Assembly (NCBI GenBank): GCA_945901195.1 | Contig: CAMDKB010000003.1 | Location: forward strand, 1 to 31,461 | Source: Rhizobium sp. Q54 | GTDB lineage: Bacteria; Pseudomonadota; Alphaproteobacteria; Rhizobiales; Beijerinckiaceae | DNA length: 31,461 nt | Direction: 5' to 3' | Shown here: piece by piece, positions 15,514 through 24,346 of the stretch | Layout of the letters: the number at the start of each line of letters is the position of its first letter | Numbering within the stretch: the stretch's first letter is position 1 | Notes under the pieces: generated by a model | Told to the model about the DNA's origin: nothing | What the model saw: only the letters and a program-made list of their open reading frames with translations | The model's database searches: none | Program-made: the position numbers and the translations under genes

Positions 15514-16137
15514 ATGAGAAAATTCGGTCTGCTGATGTTTTGCATGTTTTTCGGGATGATTCCTGCGCAGGCTCAACAGGTAAAGAAGATTCTGGTGCTC
15601 GGCGACAGTTTGTCGGCGGGATATAATTTGCCGGCCGATCAAGCGTTCCCCGTTGTTCTTCAAGCCGCTTTGAAAAAGCTTGGACATGACATTTCCGTGA
15701 TCAACGGTGGCGTGTCAGGCGATACCTCGTCCGGCGGGCTCGCACGTCTGGAATGGGCGCTGGGTGACGGTGCGGATGCGGTGATTGTCGAACTCGGGGC
15801 CAACGATATGTTGCGCGGCATCAATCCGTTGGAAACACAAAAAGCTCTCAACGAGATTCTGTCCAAACTGGCGCAAATGAAATTGCCGGTGTTGATCGCG
15901 GGTATGATCGCAGCCCCCGGGATGGGAAAACAATATGAAGATCAATTCAACGGGCTGTATCCAGCGCTTGCTGCCAGATACGGAGCGCTGATCTATCCAT
16001 TTTTTCTCGACGGCGTTGCTAACGAGCGAAGTCTGCTTCTCAACGATGGCATGCATCCGAACAAGCAGGGTGTTGACGAGATGGTGAGGCGTATTATGCC
16101 CAAAGTGATCGAGCTTGTAGATCGAATGGGAAAGTGA
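15514..16137 (+). CDS. tesA: Secreted GDSL-type arylesterase / lysophospholipase L1-like (TesA)
   Basis: The 207-residue product is an SGNH hydrolase. A signal peptide (1-20, ending A-Q-A) sends it to the periplasm. Block I is LGDSLSAGYN with catalytic Ser32, block II GGVSGDTSSGG, block III LGANDMLRG, and block V DGMHPN with the catalytic Asp and His. It hydrolyses esters such as lysophospholipids or acyl thioesters; exact substrate unknown. ATG at 15514 is chosen for its GGAG site six bases upstream and clean signal peptide; an in-frame ATG at 15508 is too close to that site. It is divergent from the ABC pair and followed 15 bases later by thpR. Confidence 0.93.
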   Translation: MRKFGLLMFCMFFGMIPAQAQQVKKILVLGDSLSAGYNLPADQAFPVVLQAALKKLGHDISVINGGVSGDTSSGGLARLEWALGDGADAVIVELGANDMLRGINPLETQKALNEILSKLAQMKLPVLIAGMIAAPGMGKQYEDQFNGLYPALAARYGALIYPFFLDGVANERSLLLNDGMHPNKQGVDEMVRRIMPKVIELVDRMGK

Positions 16138-16152
16138 CGGCGGGAAACGCAG

Positions 16153-16689
16153 ATGATTCGGATTTTCACGGGCCTTCCGGTGCCGCCAGATATTTCTGCT
16201 TCGCTTGCATTGCTTCGGGGAGGCTTGCCCGGGGCGCGCTGGATTGAGCCGGCTGACTTTCACGTCACGCTGCAATTTGCGGGCAATATCGAAGAAGATG
16301 TCGCTCAGGATCTGCACGAGGCATTGTTGAGGATCAGAAAGCCAAAGGTCGAAATCATTGTGGATGGCTTGCATGCCTTTGGTGGCAGCAAGCCTCGGTC
16401 CATAGTTGTCGCGGTGCGTGCAACCCCTTCGCTGCTCGATTTTCAAACAACCCATGAGCGCATTTTCAAGCGATTGAATATTGATATTGATGTGCGCAAG
16501 TATGTGCCGCACATTACAATTGCCCGACTGAGGGCAATTTCTGCCACAAGTGTTGCAGAATTCATCGAAACGCGAGGTTATGTTCGCCCGCTGATTTTTG
16601 AATGTGACAGGTTTGTTCTTTATTCATCGGCAAAATCGACTGGGGGCGGTCCATACGTTGCCGAGGCAGAATACGAATTGCGCGAGTGA
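16153..16689 (+). CDS. thpR: RNA 2',3'-cyclic phosphodiesterase ThpR (LigT-like)
   Basis: ThpR opens 2',3'-cyclic phosphates on RNA ends to 2'-phosphates; E. coli LigT can also join tRNA halves reversibly. The 178-residue product shows the two 2H-superfamily motifs, HVT at 37-39 and HIT at 120-122, in the normal two-lobed arrangement and length. It follows tesA by 15 bases with a GGGAAA site before its ATG, so they are likely co-transcribed. It ends only 13 bases from the convergent HNH gene, leaving no room for a terminator. Confidence 0.92.
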   Translation: MIRIFTGLPVPPDISASLALLRGGLPGARWIEPADFHVTLQFAGNIEEDVAQDLHEALLRIRKPKVEIIVDGLHAFGGSKPRSIVVAVRATPSLLDFQTTHERIFKRLNIDIDVRKYVPHITIARLRAISATSVAEFIETRGYVRPLIFECDRFVLYSSAKSTGGGPYVAEAEYELRE

Positions 16690-16702
16690 ACGCTGGCCCG
16701 TA

Positions 16703-17272
16703 TCAGGGTTCAAGTTCAGAATCCCAATAGAGATAATCCATCCAGCTCTCGTGCAGGTAATTCGGCGGAAACAATCTGCCGTTTTGATGCAGATCCTGAA
16801 TGTCGGGCTGGAACGGCATGTGCTGGGGAAACATATGTGCGACAGCAGGCAATTGATCAGCCTTGCGCAAGTTGCACGGTGAACAGGCGGCCACGACATT
16901 GTCCCAGGTGGTGAGGCCACCCTTGGACCGGGGGATGACATGATCAAAGGTGAGGTCTTCGCGCGAGCCGCAATATTGGCAGGTGAAGCGATCACGAAGA
17001 AATACATTAAAACGGGTGAAGGCAGGTTGCCGTTGCGGCTTGATATAAGTCTTTAAAGAAACGACCGAGGGAATCCGCATTTCGAAGCTGGGGCTTCGAA
17101 CGGTGGTGTCGTATTCGGACACGATATTCACACGGTCAAGAAACACCGCCTTGATGGCGTCCTGCCATGACCATAGCGATAAAGGATAGTAGCTCAACGG
17201 ACGATAGTCTGCGTTGAGGACAAGCGCCGGGCAGGCGCCATGAGGTACGACTGGCTGGAAGTGTACAGTCAC
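16703..17272 (-). CDS. HNH endonuclease domain protein
   Basis: The 189-residue product has a conserved N-terminal part (ALVLNADYRPLSYYPLSLWS) and a zinc-type HNH nuclease module: CQYCG, then DHVIPRSKGG, WDNVV and CSPCN. This layout is a widespread single-copy chromosomal family in alphaproteobacteria, not an obvious mobile-element nuclease; its role is unknown. The open frame extends to 17425, but the GTG at 17272 is chosen because AAGGG lies eight bases upstream and conservation seems to start there. It follows hbd by 115 bases on the same strand. Confidence 0.88.
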   Translation of the reverse strand: MTVHFQPVVPHGACPALVLNADYRPLSYYPLSLWSWQDAIKAVFLDRVNIVSEYDTTVRSPSFEMRIPSVVSLKTYIKPQRQPAFTRFNVFLRDRFTCQYCGSREDLTFDHVIPRSKGGLTTWDNVVAACSPCNLRKADQLPAVAHMFPQHMPFQPDIQDLHQNGRLFPPNYLHESWMDYLYWDSELEP

Positions 17273-17371
17273 TCCAGTTACCCTTTGGGCACGCGAGGCC
17301 GGGGTGGCCCGATTCCGATGCCAACAGTCTACAATCGCTGTGACGGCTTTGTGAAGGCGTCCGGCGTAAAT

Positions 17372-17390
17372 TGAGCAATTATTCTGCTCA
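17372..17390 (-). terminator. Weak hairpin at the hbd stop
   Basis: On the minus strand TGAGCA / TGCTCA with a seven-base AT-rich loop begins at the hbd stop codon and is followed by ATTTA. Six base pairs and a short T-run make it a weak terminator candidate between hbd and the HNH gene. Confidence 0.3.
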
Positions 17391-18269
17391 GCGGGTGGGA
17401 ACCGGTGTGCCGCTCCGGTAATCATAGAACCCGCGCTGGGTTTTGCGGCCCAGCCAGCCGGCTTCCACGTACTTCACCAGCAAGGGGCAAGGGCGGTATT
17501 TGGAATCGGCGAGGCCCTCATGCAGCACCTGCATGACCGACAGGCAGGTATCCAGACCGATGAAGTCGGCGAGCTGCAGTGGACCCATGGGGTGATTGGC
17601 GCCAAGGCGCATGGCGGTATCGATCGCTTCGACCGAGCCGACGCCTTCATAGAGCGTGTAGACGGCCTCGTTGATCATCGGCAGGAGAATGCGATTGACG
17701 ATGAAGGCGGGGAAGTCTTCCGAGACGGTTGCGGTTTTACCCAGCACTTTTACAAATTCGCGCGCTGTCTCGAAAGTAACATCCGATGTTGCAATACCGC
17801 GGATCAACTCGACGAGCTGCATCAGCGGTACGGGGTTCATGAAGTGTATGCCGATAAACCGCTCCGGACGGTCGCTGACAGAGGCCAGACGCGTGATGGA
17901 AATCGACGAGGTGTTGCTTGCAACAAGGGTCTCGGGCGGCAAGAGAGGGCAAAGCGCTGAAAATATCTTGCGTTTGACCTCTTCGTTTTCAGTCGCCGCT
18001 TCAATTACGAGGTCGCAGCCCGCCAGAGCGGCGTAGTCGACTGCAGGCGTGATGCGGGCCAGAGCCGTCTGCCGGTCCGCCTCTGTAATCTGTCCGCGCG
18101 TGATCAGGCGGTTCATATTGCCGTTGATCGTCGCCAGACCCTGATTGATGCGATCCTCGCTGATATCGTTCAATCGGACGTCCAGGCCCGCGATGGAGCA
18201 AACTTGGGCAATGCCGCAGCCCATCTGCCCTGATCCAATGATGCCAACCTTGCGAATTGATGAGGTCAT
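17388..18269 (-). CDS. hbd: 3-hydroxybutyryl-CoA dehydrogenase
   Basis: This enzyme oxidises or reduces 3-hydroxyacyl-CoA with NAD(P), in fatty-acid breakdown or polyhydroxybutyrate-related metabolism. The 293-residue product has the N-terminal Rossmann motif GSGQMGCGIAQ, ATENEEVK, NTSSISITRLA, the HFMNPVPLMQLVELI signature, and the C-terminal helical domain with NHPMGPLQLADFIGLD. Length is normal. It follows etfA by 59 bases, and the etfB-etfA-hbd order is common in alphaproteobacteria, linking acyl-CoA oxidation to electron transfer. Confidence 0.96.
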   Translation of the reverse strand: MTSSIRKVGIIGSGQMGCGIAQVCSIAGLDVRLNDISEDRINQGLATINGNMNRLITRGQITEADRQTALARITPAVDYAALAGCDLVIEAATENEEVKRKIFSALCPLLPPETLVASNTSSISITRLASVSDRPERFIGIHFMNPVPLMQLVELIRGIATSDVTFETAREFVKVLGKTATVSEDFPAFIVNRILLPMINEAVYTLYEGVGSVEAIDTAMRLGANHPMGPLQLADFIGLDTCLSVMQVLHEGLADSKYRPCPLLVKYVEAGWLGRKTQRGFYDYRSGTPVPTR

Positions 18270-18328
18270 GGTTTCTGTTTCACTTTAGCTAAGACCAGCA
18301 TAGGCCAATAGCGGCGATATTCCAATGT

Positions 18329-19273
18329 TTAGCGGCCGATTTTCCCTAATTCGACAGCAAGTTCGGGCAGCGCGGTAAACAGATCGGCGACAAGACCATA
18401 GTCTGCGACCTGAAATATAGGGGCTTCCTCATCTTTGTTGATCGCAACGATCACCTTGGAGTCCTTCATGCCTGCCAGATGCTGAATCGCGCCGGAAATG
18501 CCCACCGCAATGTAAAGATCGGGCGCGACGACCTTGCCGGTTTGCCCAACTTGCCAGTCGTTAGGTACAAAGCCCGCGTCGACGGCGGCGCGCGATGCGC
18601 CCATCGCAGCATGAAGCTTGTCGGCAACCGGTTCGATGTATTTCGTAAAGTTTTCGCCATTCTGCATGGCGCGGCCACCCGAAATGATAATTTTGGCCGA
18701 GGTTAGTTCAGGGCGGTCAGATTTGGCCACCCGCTCGTCCTTGAATGTCGAAAGACGGGGGTCGGCGCCGGCAGAAACCTTCTCGATGGCCGCAGAGCCG
18801 CCACCTGCAGCGGCCTGGAAAGATGCGGTCCGCACTGTAATGACCTTGATGGGATCGACGGATTTGACTGTCTGGATTGCGTTGCCAGCGTATATCGGGC
18901 GCTCAAATGTATCAGCCGAGATCACCTTGGTAATCTCCGAAATTTGCATCACATCGAGGAGCGCTGCGACACGGGGCATGACGTTTTTAGTCATGGTCGT
19001 CGCTCCGGCGACGATAGCGGAATAGTTTTTTGCGATTGAGACAATCAGCGCAGCCATCGGCTCGGCAAGCTGATTGGCGTAGAGGTCGTCGTCGGCAACG
19101 AGAACCTTTTCAACGCCCGAGAGCAAGCTGGCGGCCTGTGCGGCTGCATCGCAATTCTTTCCAGCCACGAGAATATGGATGGGCATCCCCAGCTGCTGGG
19201 CCGCGCTCAGGCCCTTGGCGGTGATTTCACCCAATCCGCCCTTTGTTATTTCCGCGAGAAGCAACGTCGACAT
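18329..19273 (-). CDS. etfA: Electron transfer flavoprotein alpha subunit
   Basis: EtfA carries the FAD of the cytoplasmic ETF heterodimer, which takes electrons from acyl-CoA dehydrogenases and passes them to ETF-ubiquinone oxidoreductase. The 314-residue product has the N-terminal alpha/beta domain and the C-terminal FAD-binding domain with SGRAMQ-like SGGRAMQNGENF, QVGQTGKVVAPDLYIAVGISGAIQHLAGM and AINKDEEAPIFQVADYGLV. Its ATG overlaps the etfB stop by one base (TGATG), giving coupled synthesis of the two subunits. Confidence 0.97.
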   Translation of the reverse strand: MSTLLLAEITKGGLGEITAKGLSAAQQLGMPIHILVAGKNCDAAAQAASLLSGVEKVLVADDDLYANQLAEPMAALIVSIAKNYSAIVAGATTMTKNVMPRVAALLDVMQISEITKVISADTFERPIYAGNAIQTVKSVDPIKVITVRTASFQAAAGGGSAAIEKVSAGADPRLSTFKDERVAKSDRPELTSAKIIISGGRAMQNGENFTKYIEPVADKLHAAMGASRAAVDAGFVPNDWQVGQTGKVVAPDLYIAVGISGAIQHLAGMKDSKVIVAINKDEEAPIFQVADYGLVADLFTALPELAVELGKIGR

Positions 19274-20022
19274 CAGATCACTCCTGCTTCATTTTTGAGT
19301 TTGGCGACGAGCTCGGCGACCGAGCCCACCTTCACGCCAGCCTTTCGGCCCGGCGGCTCCATGGTTTTCAATACATTCAACCGGGGCGTGACATCGATGC
19401 CAAAATCGGCGGCGGTCTTTTCATCGATAGGCTTTTTCTTCGCCTTCATGATGTTCGGAAGGGAGGCATAACGTGGTTCGTTGAGGCGAAGATCCGTCGT
19501 CACGATGGCGGGCATTTTCAGAGACACGGTCTGCAAACCACCATCGACTTCACGGGTAACGTCAACCATGTCGCCGCTGATTTCGACCTTCGATGCAAAC
19601 GTGCCCTGGCTCCAGCCGAGCAGTGCGGCAAGCATCTGACCCGTCTGGTTGCAATCGTCGTCGATGGCCTGTTTGCCAAGGATGACGAGGCCTGGCTGTT
19701 CGGCGTCGACCACGCCCTTCAAAAGTTTGGCGACTGCAAGCGGCTCCACGGCGGCGTCGACCTTGACGAAGATTCCGCGGTCGGCGCCCATAGCCAGAGC
19801 AGTGCGTATGGTTTCGGATGTCTGCGCGAGGCCGATGGATACAATGACAACCTCGGTTGCCTTGCCCGCTTCCTTGATGCGCAGTGCTTCCTCGACTGCG
19901 ATTTCGTCGAAGGGGTTCATCGACATTTTGACGTTGGCTAATTCGACACCAGAGCCATCGGTCTTGACGCGAACCTTGACGTTATAATCGACGACCCGTT
20001 TGACCGGTACAAGAACCTTCAT
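19273..20022 (-). CDS. etfB: Electron transfer flavoprotein beta subunit
   Basis: EtfB is the AMP-binding partner of EtfA. The 249-residue product starts MKVLVPVKRVVDYNVKVRV and carries the signature MNPFDEIAVEEALRIKE, GADRGIFV, and LGKQAIDDDCNQTGQMLAALLGW. A GGGGAGA site precedes the ATG by nine bases. It is the first gene of the etfBA-hbd unit; a tentative promoter lies 34-62 bases upstream. Confidence 0.97.
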   Translation of the reverse strand: MKVLVPVKRVVDYNVKVRVKTDGSGVELANVKMSMNPFDEIAVEEALRIKEAGKATEVVIVSIGLAQTSETIRTALAMGADRGIFVKVDAAVEPLAVAKLLKGVVDAEQPGLVILGKQAIDDDCNQTGQMLAALLGWSQGTFASKVEISGDMVDVTREVDGGLQTVSLKMPAIVTTDLRLNEPRYASLPNIMKAKKKPIDEKTAADFGIDVTPRLNVLKTMEPPGRKAGVKVGSVAELVAKLKNEAGVI

Positions 20023-20055
20023 TTTTCGATGTCTCCCCGAACAAATCAGGCAAAA

Positions 20056-20084
20056 CTGGTAAGGTTATGCTTCCATTGAGTCAA
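20056..20084 (-). promoter_or_regulatory. Tentative promoter for etfBA-hbd
   Basis: On the minus strand TTGACT (20079-20084, five of six) precedes TACCAG (20056-20061, only three of six) by 17 bases. The -35 is good and the -10 poor. It lies in the 93-base gap between the rhomboid and etfB. Confidence 0.28.
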
Positions 20085-20115
20085 CGACATTGGGCTATTC
20101 CACGCGCTGGCCAAG

Positions 20116-20784
20116 CTAGGGGACCTCCCGCCGCTTGAAGGACGCCAGGAGCAAAATACCGGACACGATACCCCCGACATGGGCCCACCATCCTACATGG
20201 GGATCGATCGTCAATAATGCAGAGAGAATCTGATATCCAATCCACACGCCAATGACCATGCCCGCAGAAAGCGACACAGGCACCAGATTGAATAGCAGGC
20301 CGACAATTCTGGCTCTGGGATAGAGGAGCAGATACGCTGCGGCGACTCCTGAAACAGCGCCAGAAGCTCCTATCAGCGGAGATTGGGATGCTGGATTGAT
20401 AATAGCGAACGTCAGTCCCGCACCGATGCCACTGAGGAGGTAAAAGGCCGCAAAAGCAAAACTCCCCATGGCGTCTTCGACGTTATCCCCCAGCACCCAA
20501 AGGAACAGCAAATTGCCGGCGAGATGCCAGAACGATCCATGTATGAAGATGCTTGTCAGCGGGGTAACCCACGCCGGAACATGAGAAATGTCCGGACCGA
20601 TGACCGCCTTGCCGAAAAGTACAGAGGGAATCAGGCCAAGACCGAGATCGATCCGCTCACTTGCGCCAAAGAGTCCAGACGTAATGGCTGCGTGGATTGC
20701 AGTGGTCATGACAATCAGGGCCACGGTCGCGCTTGCCCGCCGGATATATTTCAGTGCGACCTTGTCGTGCAGCGGTATGAACAA
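20116..20784 (-). CDS. Rhomboid family intramembrane serine protease
   Basis: Rhomboids cleave substrates inside the membrane. The 222-residue product has about six membrane segments, the HLAGNLLFLWVLGDNVEDAMG loop region, the catalytic serine motif GASGAVSG and the catalytic histidine segment HVGWWAHVGG. Substrate unknown. The start is uncertain: a TTG at 20784 lies ten bases after the upstream gene's stop with GGTGGCGA before it and gives FIPLHDK at the N-terminus, as in relatives; an ATG at 20826 would overlap the upstream gene by 32 bases. Confidence 0.9.
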   Translation of the reverse strand: MFIPLHDKVALKYIRRASATVALIVMTTAIHAAITSGLFGASERIDLGLGLIPSVLFGKAVIGPDISHVPAWVTPLTSIFIHGSFWHLAGNLLFLWVLGDNVEDAMGSFAFAAFYLLSGIGAGLTFAIINPASQSPLIGASGAVSGVAAAYLLLYPRARIVGLLFNLVPVSLSAGMVIGVWIGYQILSALLTIDPHVGWWAHVGGIVSGILLLASFKRREVP

Positions 20785-20794
20785 TTCGCCACCG

Positions 20795-21376
20795 TCAGCG
20801 GTTCTTGCCCGGCGTCCAGAGCACATCGCCCGCGCCCTTGCCGTTGACGTACCGGGAAGCGACGAAGAAGAAATCGGACAGGCGGTTGATGTACTTCAGC
20901 GCGGGATCGCCAACCTGTTCGCCCGGCGTTTTTGACAGGGCAACCATGAGACGCTCGGCACGGCGGCTGACCGTGCGCGCGACATGCAGAGCGGCCGCAG
21001 CAGGTGAGCCACCGGGTAACACGAACGAACGCAGGGGCGCCAGTTCGGCATTCAGCAAATCGATTTCGCTTTCCAGACGGGCCACCTGCGACGCCACTAT
21101 GCGCAATGGTTCATACTCGAGCTTGGCGTCTGTTGGCGGTGTGCATAAGTCCGCGCCCAAGTCGAACAAATCATTCTGGATGCGAAGAAGCATGGCGTCG
21201 ACGAGTTCATGCGAGCCCACAGTTGCGAGACGCGCCATGCCGGTCGCGGCATTGGTTTCATCGACCGTGCCATAGGCTTCCACACGCACATCAAACTTGT
21301 CGCGCCGTTCCCCGCTTCCAAGGCCCGTCGTGCCGTCATCGCCCGTACGTGTATAAATCCGGTTCAGGACTACCAT
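20795..21376 (-). CDS. PduO-type ATP:cob(I)alamin adenosyltransferase
   Basis: This enzyme attaches the adenosyl group of ATP to cob(I)alamin, making coenzyme B12. The 193-residue product has the PduO N-terminal ATP motif TRTGDDGTTGLGSGERRDK, VEAYGTVDETNAATG, and the C-terminal INRLSDFFFVASRYVN helix. It starts nine bases after the HIG1-like gene, with a weak ribosome site, so translation may depend on coupling. B12 biosynthesis genes are not seen nearby. Confidence 0.95.
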   Translation of the reverse strand: MVVLNRIYTRTGDDGTTGLGSGERRDKFDVRVEAYGTVDETNAATGMARLATVGSHELVDAMLLRIQNDLFDLGADLCTPPTDAKLEYEPLRIVASQVARLESEIDLLNAELAPLRSFVLPGGSPAAAALHVARTVSRRAERLMVALSKTPGEQVGDPALKYINRLSDFFFVASRYVNGKGAGDVLWTPGKNR

Positions 21377-21385
21377 GTTGCTATC

Positions 21386-21571
21386 TTATCCGCGTGCCCA
21401 GAGCACGCCCATTATGAGGATGATTGCTAAAAACTGCAGTCCCACACGCCAGCGCATGAACGTCTGTGACATATTCGCAGAGCCATTTCGCAGCATGTTG
21501 AAAAGGCCGAGCAGGAGAACCGCGGCGACTGCACCCAGTGCAATGATGATCAACCAGTTCGCAGCTTGCAT
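21386..21571 (-). CDS. HIG1-like twin transmembrane small protein
   Basis: This 61-residue protein has two membrane helices (about 5-26 and 42-59) joined by a short polar loop containing N-M-L-R-N-G and MRWRVGLQF. That fits the HIG1 domain (hypoxia-induced gene) seen in alphaproteobacterial small proteins and mitochondrial respiratory-complex factors. A role with cytochrome oxidase is plausible by family but not shown. The ATG has a GGAG site seven bases upstream. It is the first gene of a run with the adenosyltransferase and rhomboid, an order common in relatives. Confidence 0.87.
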   Translation of the reverse strand: MQAANWLIIIALGAVAAVLLLGLFNMLRNGSANMSQTFMRWRVGLQFLAIILIMGVLWARG

Positions 21572-21665
21572 TCATCCGCTCCAGACGTGTCCCATCCGCG
21601 CGACGGTCACGTGTCGCGAGTTCTATCATCATATAGGACCTGATCGGCAACATTCATGTGGCGCT

Positions 21666-24236
21666 TCAGTAGCGGCGCAGCAGCCGCTCGAGATATTCCA
21701 GTTCGAGACTGGGACGCGACGGGTCGCTCAGGCGGCGGCGCAATTCTTCGAGAATACGCTGTGCCCGTTCGGCAGCGGTCGGTGCGTTTTGATCCAAAAG
21801 CGAGCGTGAATTATCGCCCCGTGTGTGAGATTCGCGTCCGAGCGGATCGGGATTTGCGGTATCGCGCGCGCCCTGTCCATTGGGATCCCCCTGACCTTGT
21901 CCCTGTTCCTGGCCAGGTCCTTGCTGCTGCATCTGCTGCGCCATGGATTGCATACCCTGGCGAAGTCCTTCCATAGCGCGGCCTTGTGCTTCGGCTGCTT
22001 TGCCCTGTCCGGGTTTTGTGCCTTTGCCTAATTCGCCCTCTGCCTCTTTCATGGCTTCTTCAGCCTGTTTGAAGCCTTCGGGCGGCTTCATGCCGAATTG
22101 CTCCATGCGCTTTTGCAGGTCTTCAAGCTGTTGCCGCAGGGATTCCTGATTTTGCTGCAATTGTTTGGAGCGATCACCCTGCTGGTCGGGATCGTTCTGG
22201 CCTTGCTGACTTTCCCGATGAGTACGATCGCGCAGTTCCTGCTGATCGCGCATCATCTGGTCGAGCTGATTGAGCGCGCGATTCATTTCCCGCTGCGCCT
22301 GATTCTGTTGTTGCCCCCGCTGCGCGGACTGCAGATTTTCCAACATTCGCTGCAATTGGTCGAGCATACGTTGTGCATCAGCCTGATTGCCTTCGCGCGC
22401 CATCTTTTCCATCTGATCGAGCATGCGCTGAAGATCCTGCTGGGTAATCTCCTGATTGCGATTATTGCGATCCTGATTTTGCTGATTGTTGTTGGGATTG
22501 TTGCGTTGCTGCTCGGCGAATTCGCGCAGGAACCTGTCCATGGCTGCGCGCAACTGGTTCATCAGCTGCTTGATCTCTTCCTCGGTTGCGCCCCGGTTAA
22601 GGGCTTCGCGCAACGCCTGCTGTGCGGCCCGCAATTCGCGTTCGGCTTCGCTCAGATCGCCTTCCTCAATGCGCAGCGCCATTTCCCAGAGCAGTTCTAC
22701 GACGCTGCGCAAGTGATCGTCATTCCTGGCATTTGCGAGACGCGTCGAAATCGTACGCAGCCCAAGATAGATCGATGCATTGGTCCTGAATTCATCGGGC
22801 GCGATCATCATCGCTTCCAGCGCCAGGGCTACTCGCTGCTTTTCATCGGGTGCGAGCACGAGATTACGTCGTTGTTCTACCAGCGCACGGGCAAGCGGCT
22901 TCACGAAGACCTTGCCGGGAAGATTGATATCTTTTGTTTCACTGCGCCCGGTGTTGCCGCCTTCATCGCGCGCGATCAATTGCATGGAGACGCGTGCGCC
23001 CGCCCAGGGATGTTCCGAAACGTCTGTTGTGGTCTCGGCTTCGCCAAGACCGCCAGGTCCTTGAGCCACCCCAAGAGTCATTTTGGGTGCATCCACGAGG
23101 GTGCGGCCGGTGACCGGCTTGCCCTTCAACGTGGGTCTGGAAAATTCAGCGTCGGCTGACATCACGCCGTAGTCGTCTTCGAGCTTGTATTTGATGGTCA
23201 GAGAGCCGCGGACGTTGGCGCGTGGCTCACCAACAAGGGCAATGACTGGCGGAGAGTCGGGGATCGCCAACATTTCGTAGGTCGCTACGGTTCTCCCGAG
23301 GCGCTTGAGAACCAGTTTGCCGTCGCCGCGTAAAACGAATTTCTTTTCTTCGTCCGAAGTCGCGCCGCTGCGGGCGCGGGGTGCCACCGGCGCCTTGGGT
23401 ATTGCTCCGGGGGTCTTGTCTGCCGGGTCGCCGTCGGCGCGCGCCTCGACTTTTGGCGGCTCCAGCGCGCCCGACACATCAGCAGCTACGCCCGCCCCTT
23501 CCGAAGAGCGAACGATGATGGTGGAGCCAACGGGCGCGCGCACCTGTTGTACGCCGGATGTGTCCTTGTTGCCATCTGTCTGGGCTTTCAGGAGGATTGG
23601 CGGGCGGCCCGTGTAAGGCGGCGGATCAATCCACGCATCAAGCCGGAAGCCCTGCGAAACGGAGCCTGCGGTCTGCCAGTCAAACGCCGCCAGGACCCGC
23701 GCATACTTTTCGGGGCCCGCCACAAAGGCCGTGCTGATCACGGCAGCAAGCACACCTGCGCGCACGGCATAGCGATCATAAAGCGGTACGCCCGGCGAGG
23801 GCAGGCTGACTTTTAGTGATTCGGCGTTCTTTTCCGAGCGCTTCAGATGGATATTCCAGAGCGCACGGGTGGTTGCCTCGCCATGACCGTTGGCGAGGAT
23901 ATCGTCGAGCGTTGTTGCAGGACTGTGCGGCAGGCCGGAATCACGGTCGACGCGGGCAAGGGCGGCCTTGCGGGCGGGGAGCCTGAATTTTGTCAGCGGG
24001 TACAGCGCCGCCGCAGCTCCCAGCGCGAATACAGCCAGTCCGGTCAAACGCGCCCATCGTGGCAGGTTTATCCAGAGTCCCAGCCAAGACAGTGTGAGGA
24101 ATACGCCCGCGACAATCAGCAGGGCGACGATAACGGGCCAGACAGTTTCCCAAGACAGCGCCGCAGTGGCGCGACCGGCGAGCTTGTCGAGGAGGCTTCT
24201 GGTATTCCGGCGCGCCGGATGTAGGTCATTGCTCAC
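21666..24236 (-). CDS. TIGR02302 / DUF4175 family membrane protein
   Basis: The 856-residue product has two N-terminal membrane segments (about 32-52 and 60-78), a third near 160-175, then a large extracytoplasmic part with proline-rich stretches. From about 560 to 800 it is strongly glutamine/asparagine/arginine rich with long predicted coiled coils (QRMLDQ, LDQMEK, QQNQ repeats). This matches the alphaproteobacterial TIGR02302 family of unknown function. GTG at 24236 has a GGAG site at good distance. It lies between lysA and the HIG1 gene on the same strand, 110 bases after lysA. Function remains open; an envelope role is a guess from topology. Confidence 0.92.
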   Translation of the reverse strand: MSNDLHPARRNTRSLLDKLAGRATAALSWETVWPVIVALLIVAGVFLTLSWLGLWINLPRWARLTGLAVFALGAAAALYPLTKFRLPARKAALARVDRDSGLPHSPATTLDDILANGHGEATTRALWNIHLKRSEKNAESLKVSLPSPGVPLYDRYAVRAGVLAAVISTAFVAGPEKYARVLAAFDWQTAGSVSQGFRLDAWIDPPPYTGRPPILLKAQTDGNKDTSGVQQVRAPVGSTIIVRSSEGAGVAADVSGALEPPKVEARADGDPADKTPGAIPKAPVAPRARSGATSDEEKKFVLRGDGKLVLKRLGRTVATYEMLAIPDSPPVIALVGEPRANVRGSLTIKYKLEDDYGVMSADAEFSRPTLKGKPVTGRTLVDAPKMTLGVAQGPGGLGEAETTTDVSEHPWAGARVSMQLIARDEGGNTGRSETKDINLPGKVFVKPLARALVEQRRNLVLAPDEKQRVALALEAMMIAPDEFRTNASIYLGLRTISTRLANARNDDHLRSVVELLWEMALRIEEGDLSEAERELRAAQQALREALNRGATEEEIKQLMNQLRAAMDRFLREFAEQQRNNPNNNQQNQDRNNRNQEITQQDLQRMLDQMEKMAREGNQADAQRMLDQLQRMLENLQSAQRGQQQNQAQREMNRALNQLDQMMRDQQELRDRTHRESQQGQNDPDQQGDRSKQLQQNQESLRQQLEDLQKRMEQFGMKPPEGFKQAEEAMKEAEGELGKGTKPGQGKAAEAQGRAMEGLRQGMQSMAQQMQQQGPGQEQGQGQGDPNGQGARDTANPDPLGRESHTRGDNSRSLLDQNAPTAAERAQRILEELRRRLSDPSRPSLELEYLERLLRRY

Positions 24237-24346
24237 GTGGCTGCTCCGGCCGATCCGGCGATTTACGATGACAAACTAAAACGTGTCCGCACGGTTTCCA
24301 GAAGAAAACTGGAGCACTTGATCGCGATATGGTCAATTCCCAGTGT

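Noticed and set aside
16703..17425. HNH protein starting at 17425
   Set aside because: This would overlap the hbd end, and the extra 51 residues look unconserved; GTG at 17272 has a proper ribosome site.
22098..23159. 353-codon plus-strand frame opposite DUF4175
   Set aside because: It is hydrophobic only because it is antisense to a Q/N/R-rich tract; no ribosome site or family match.
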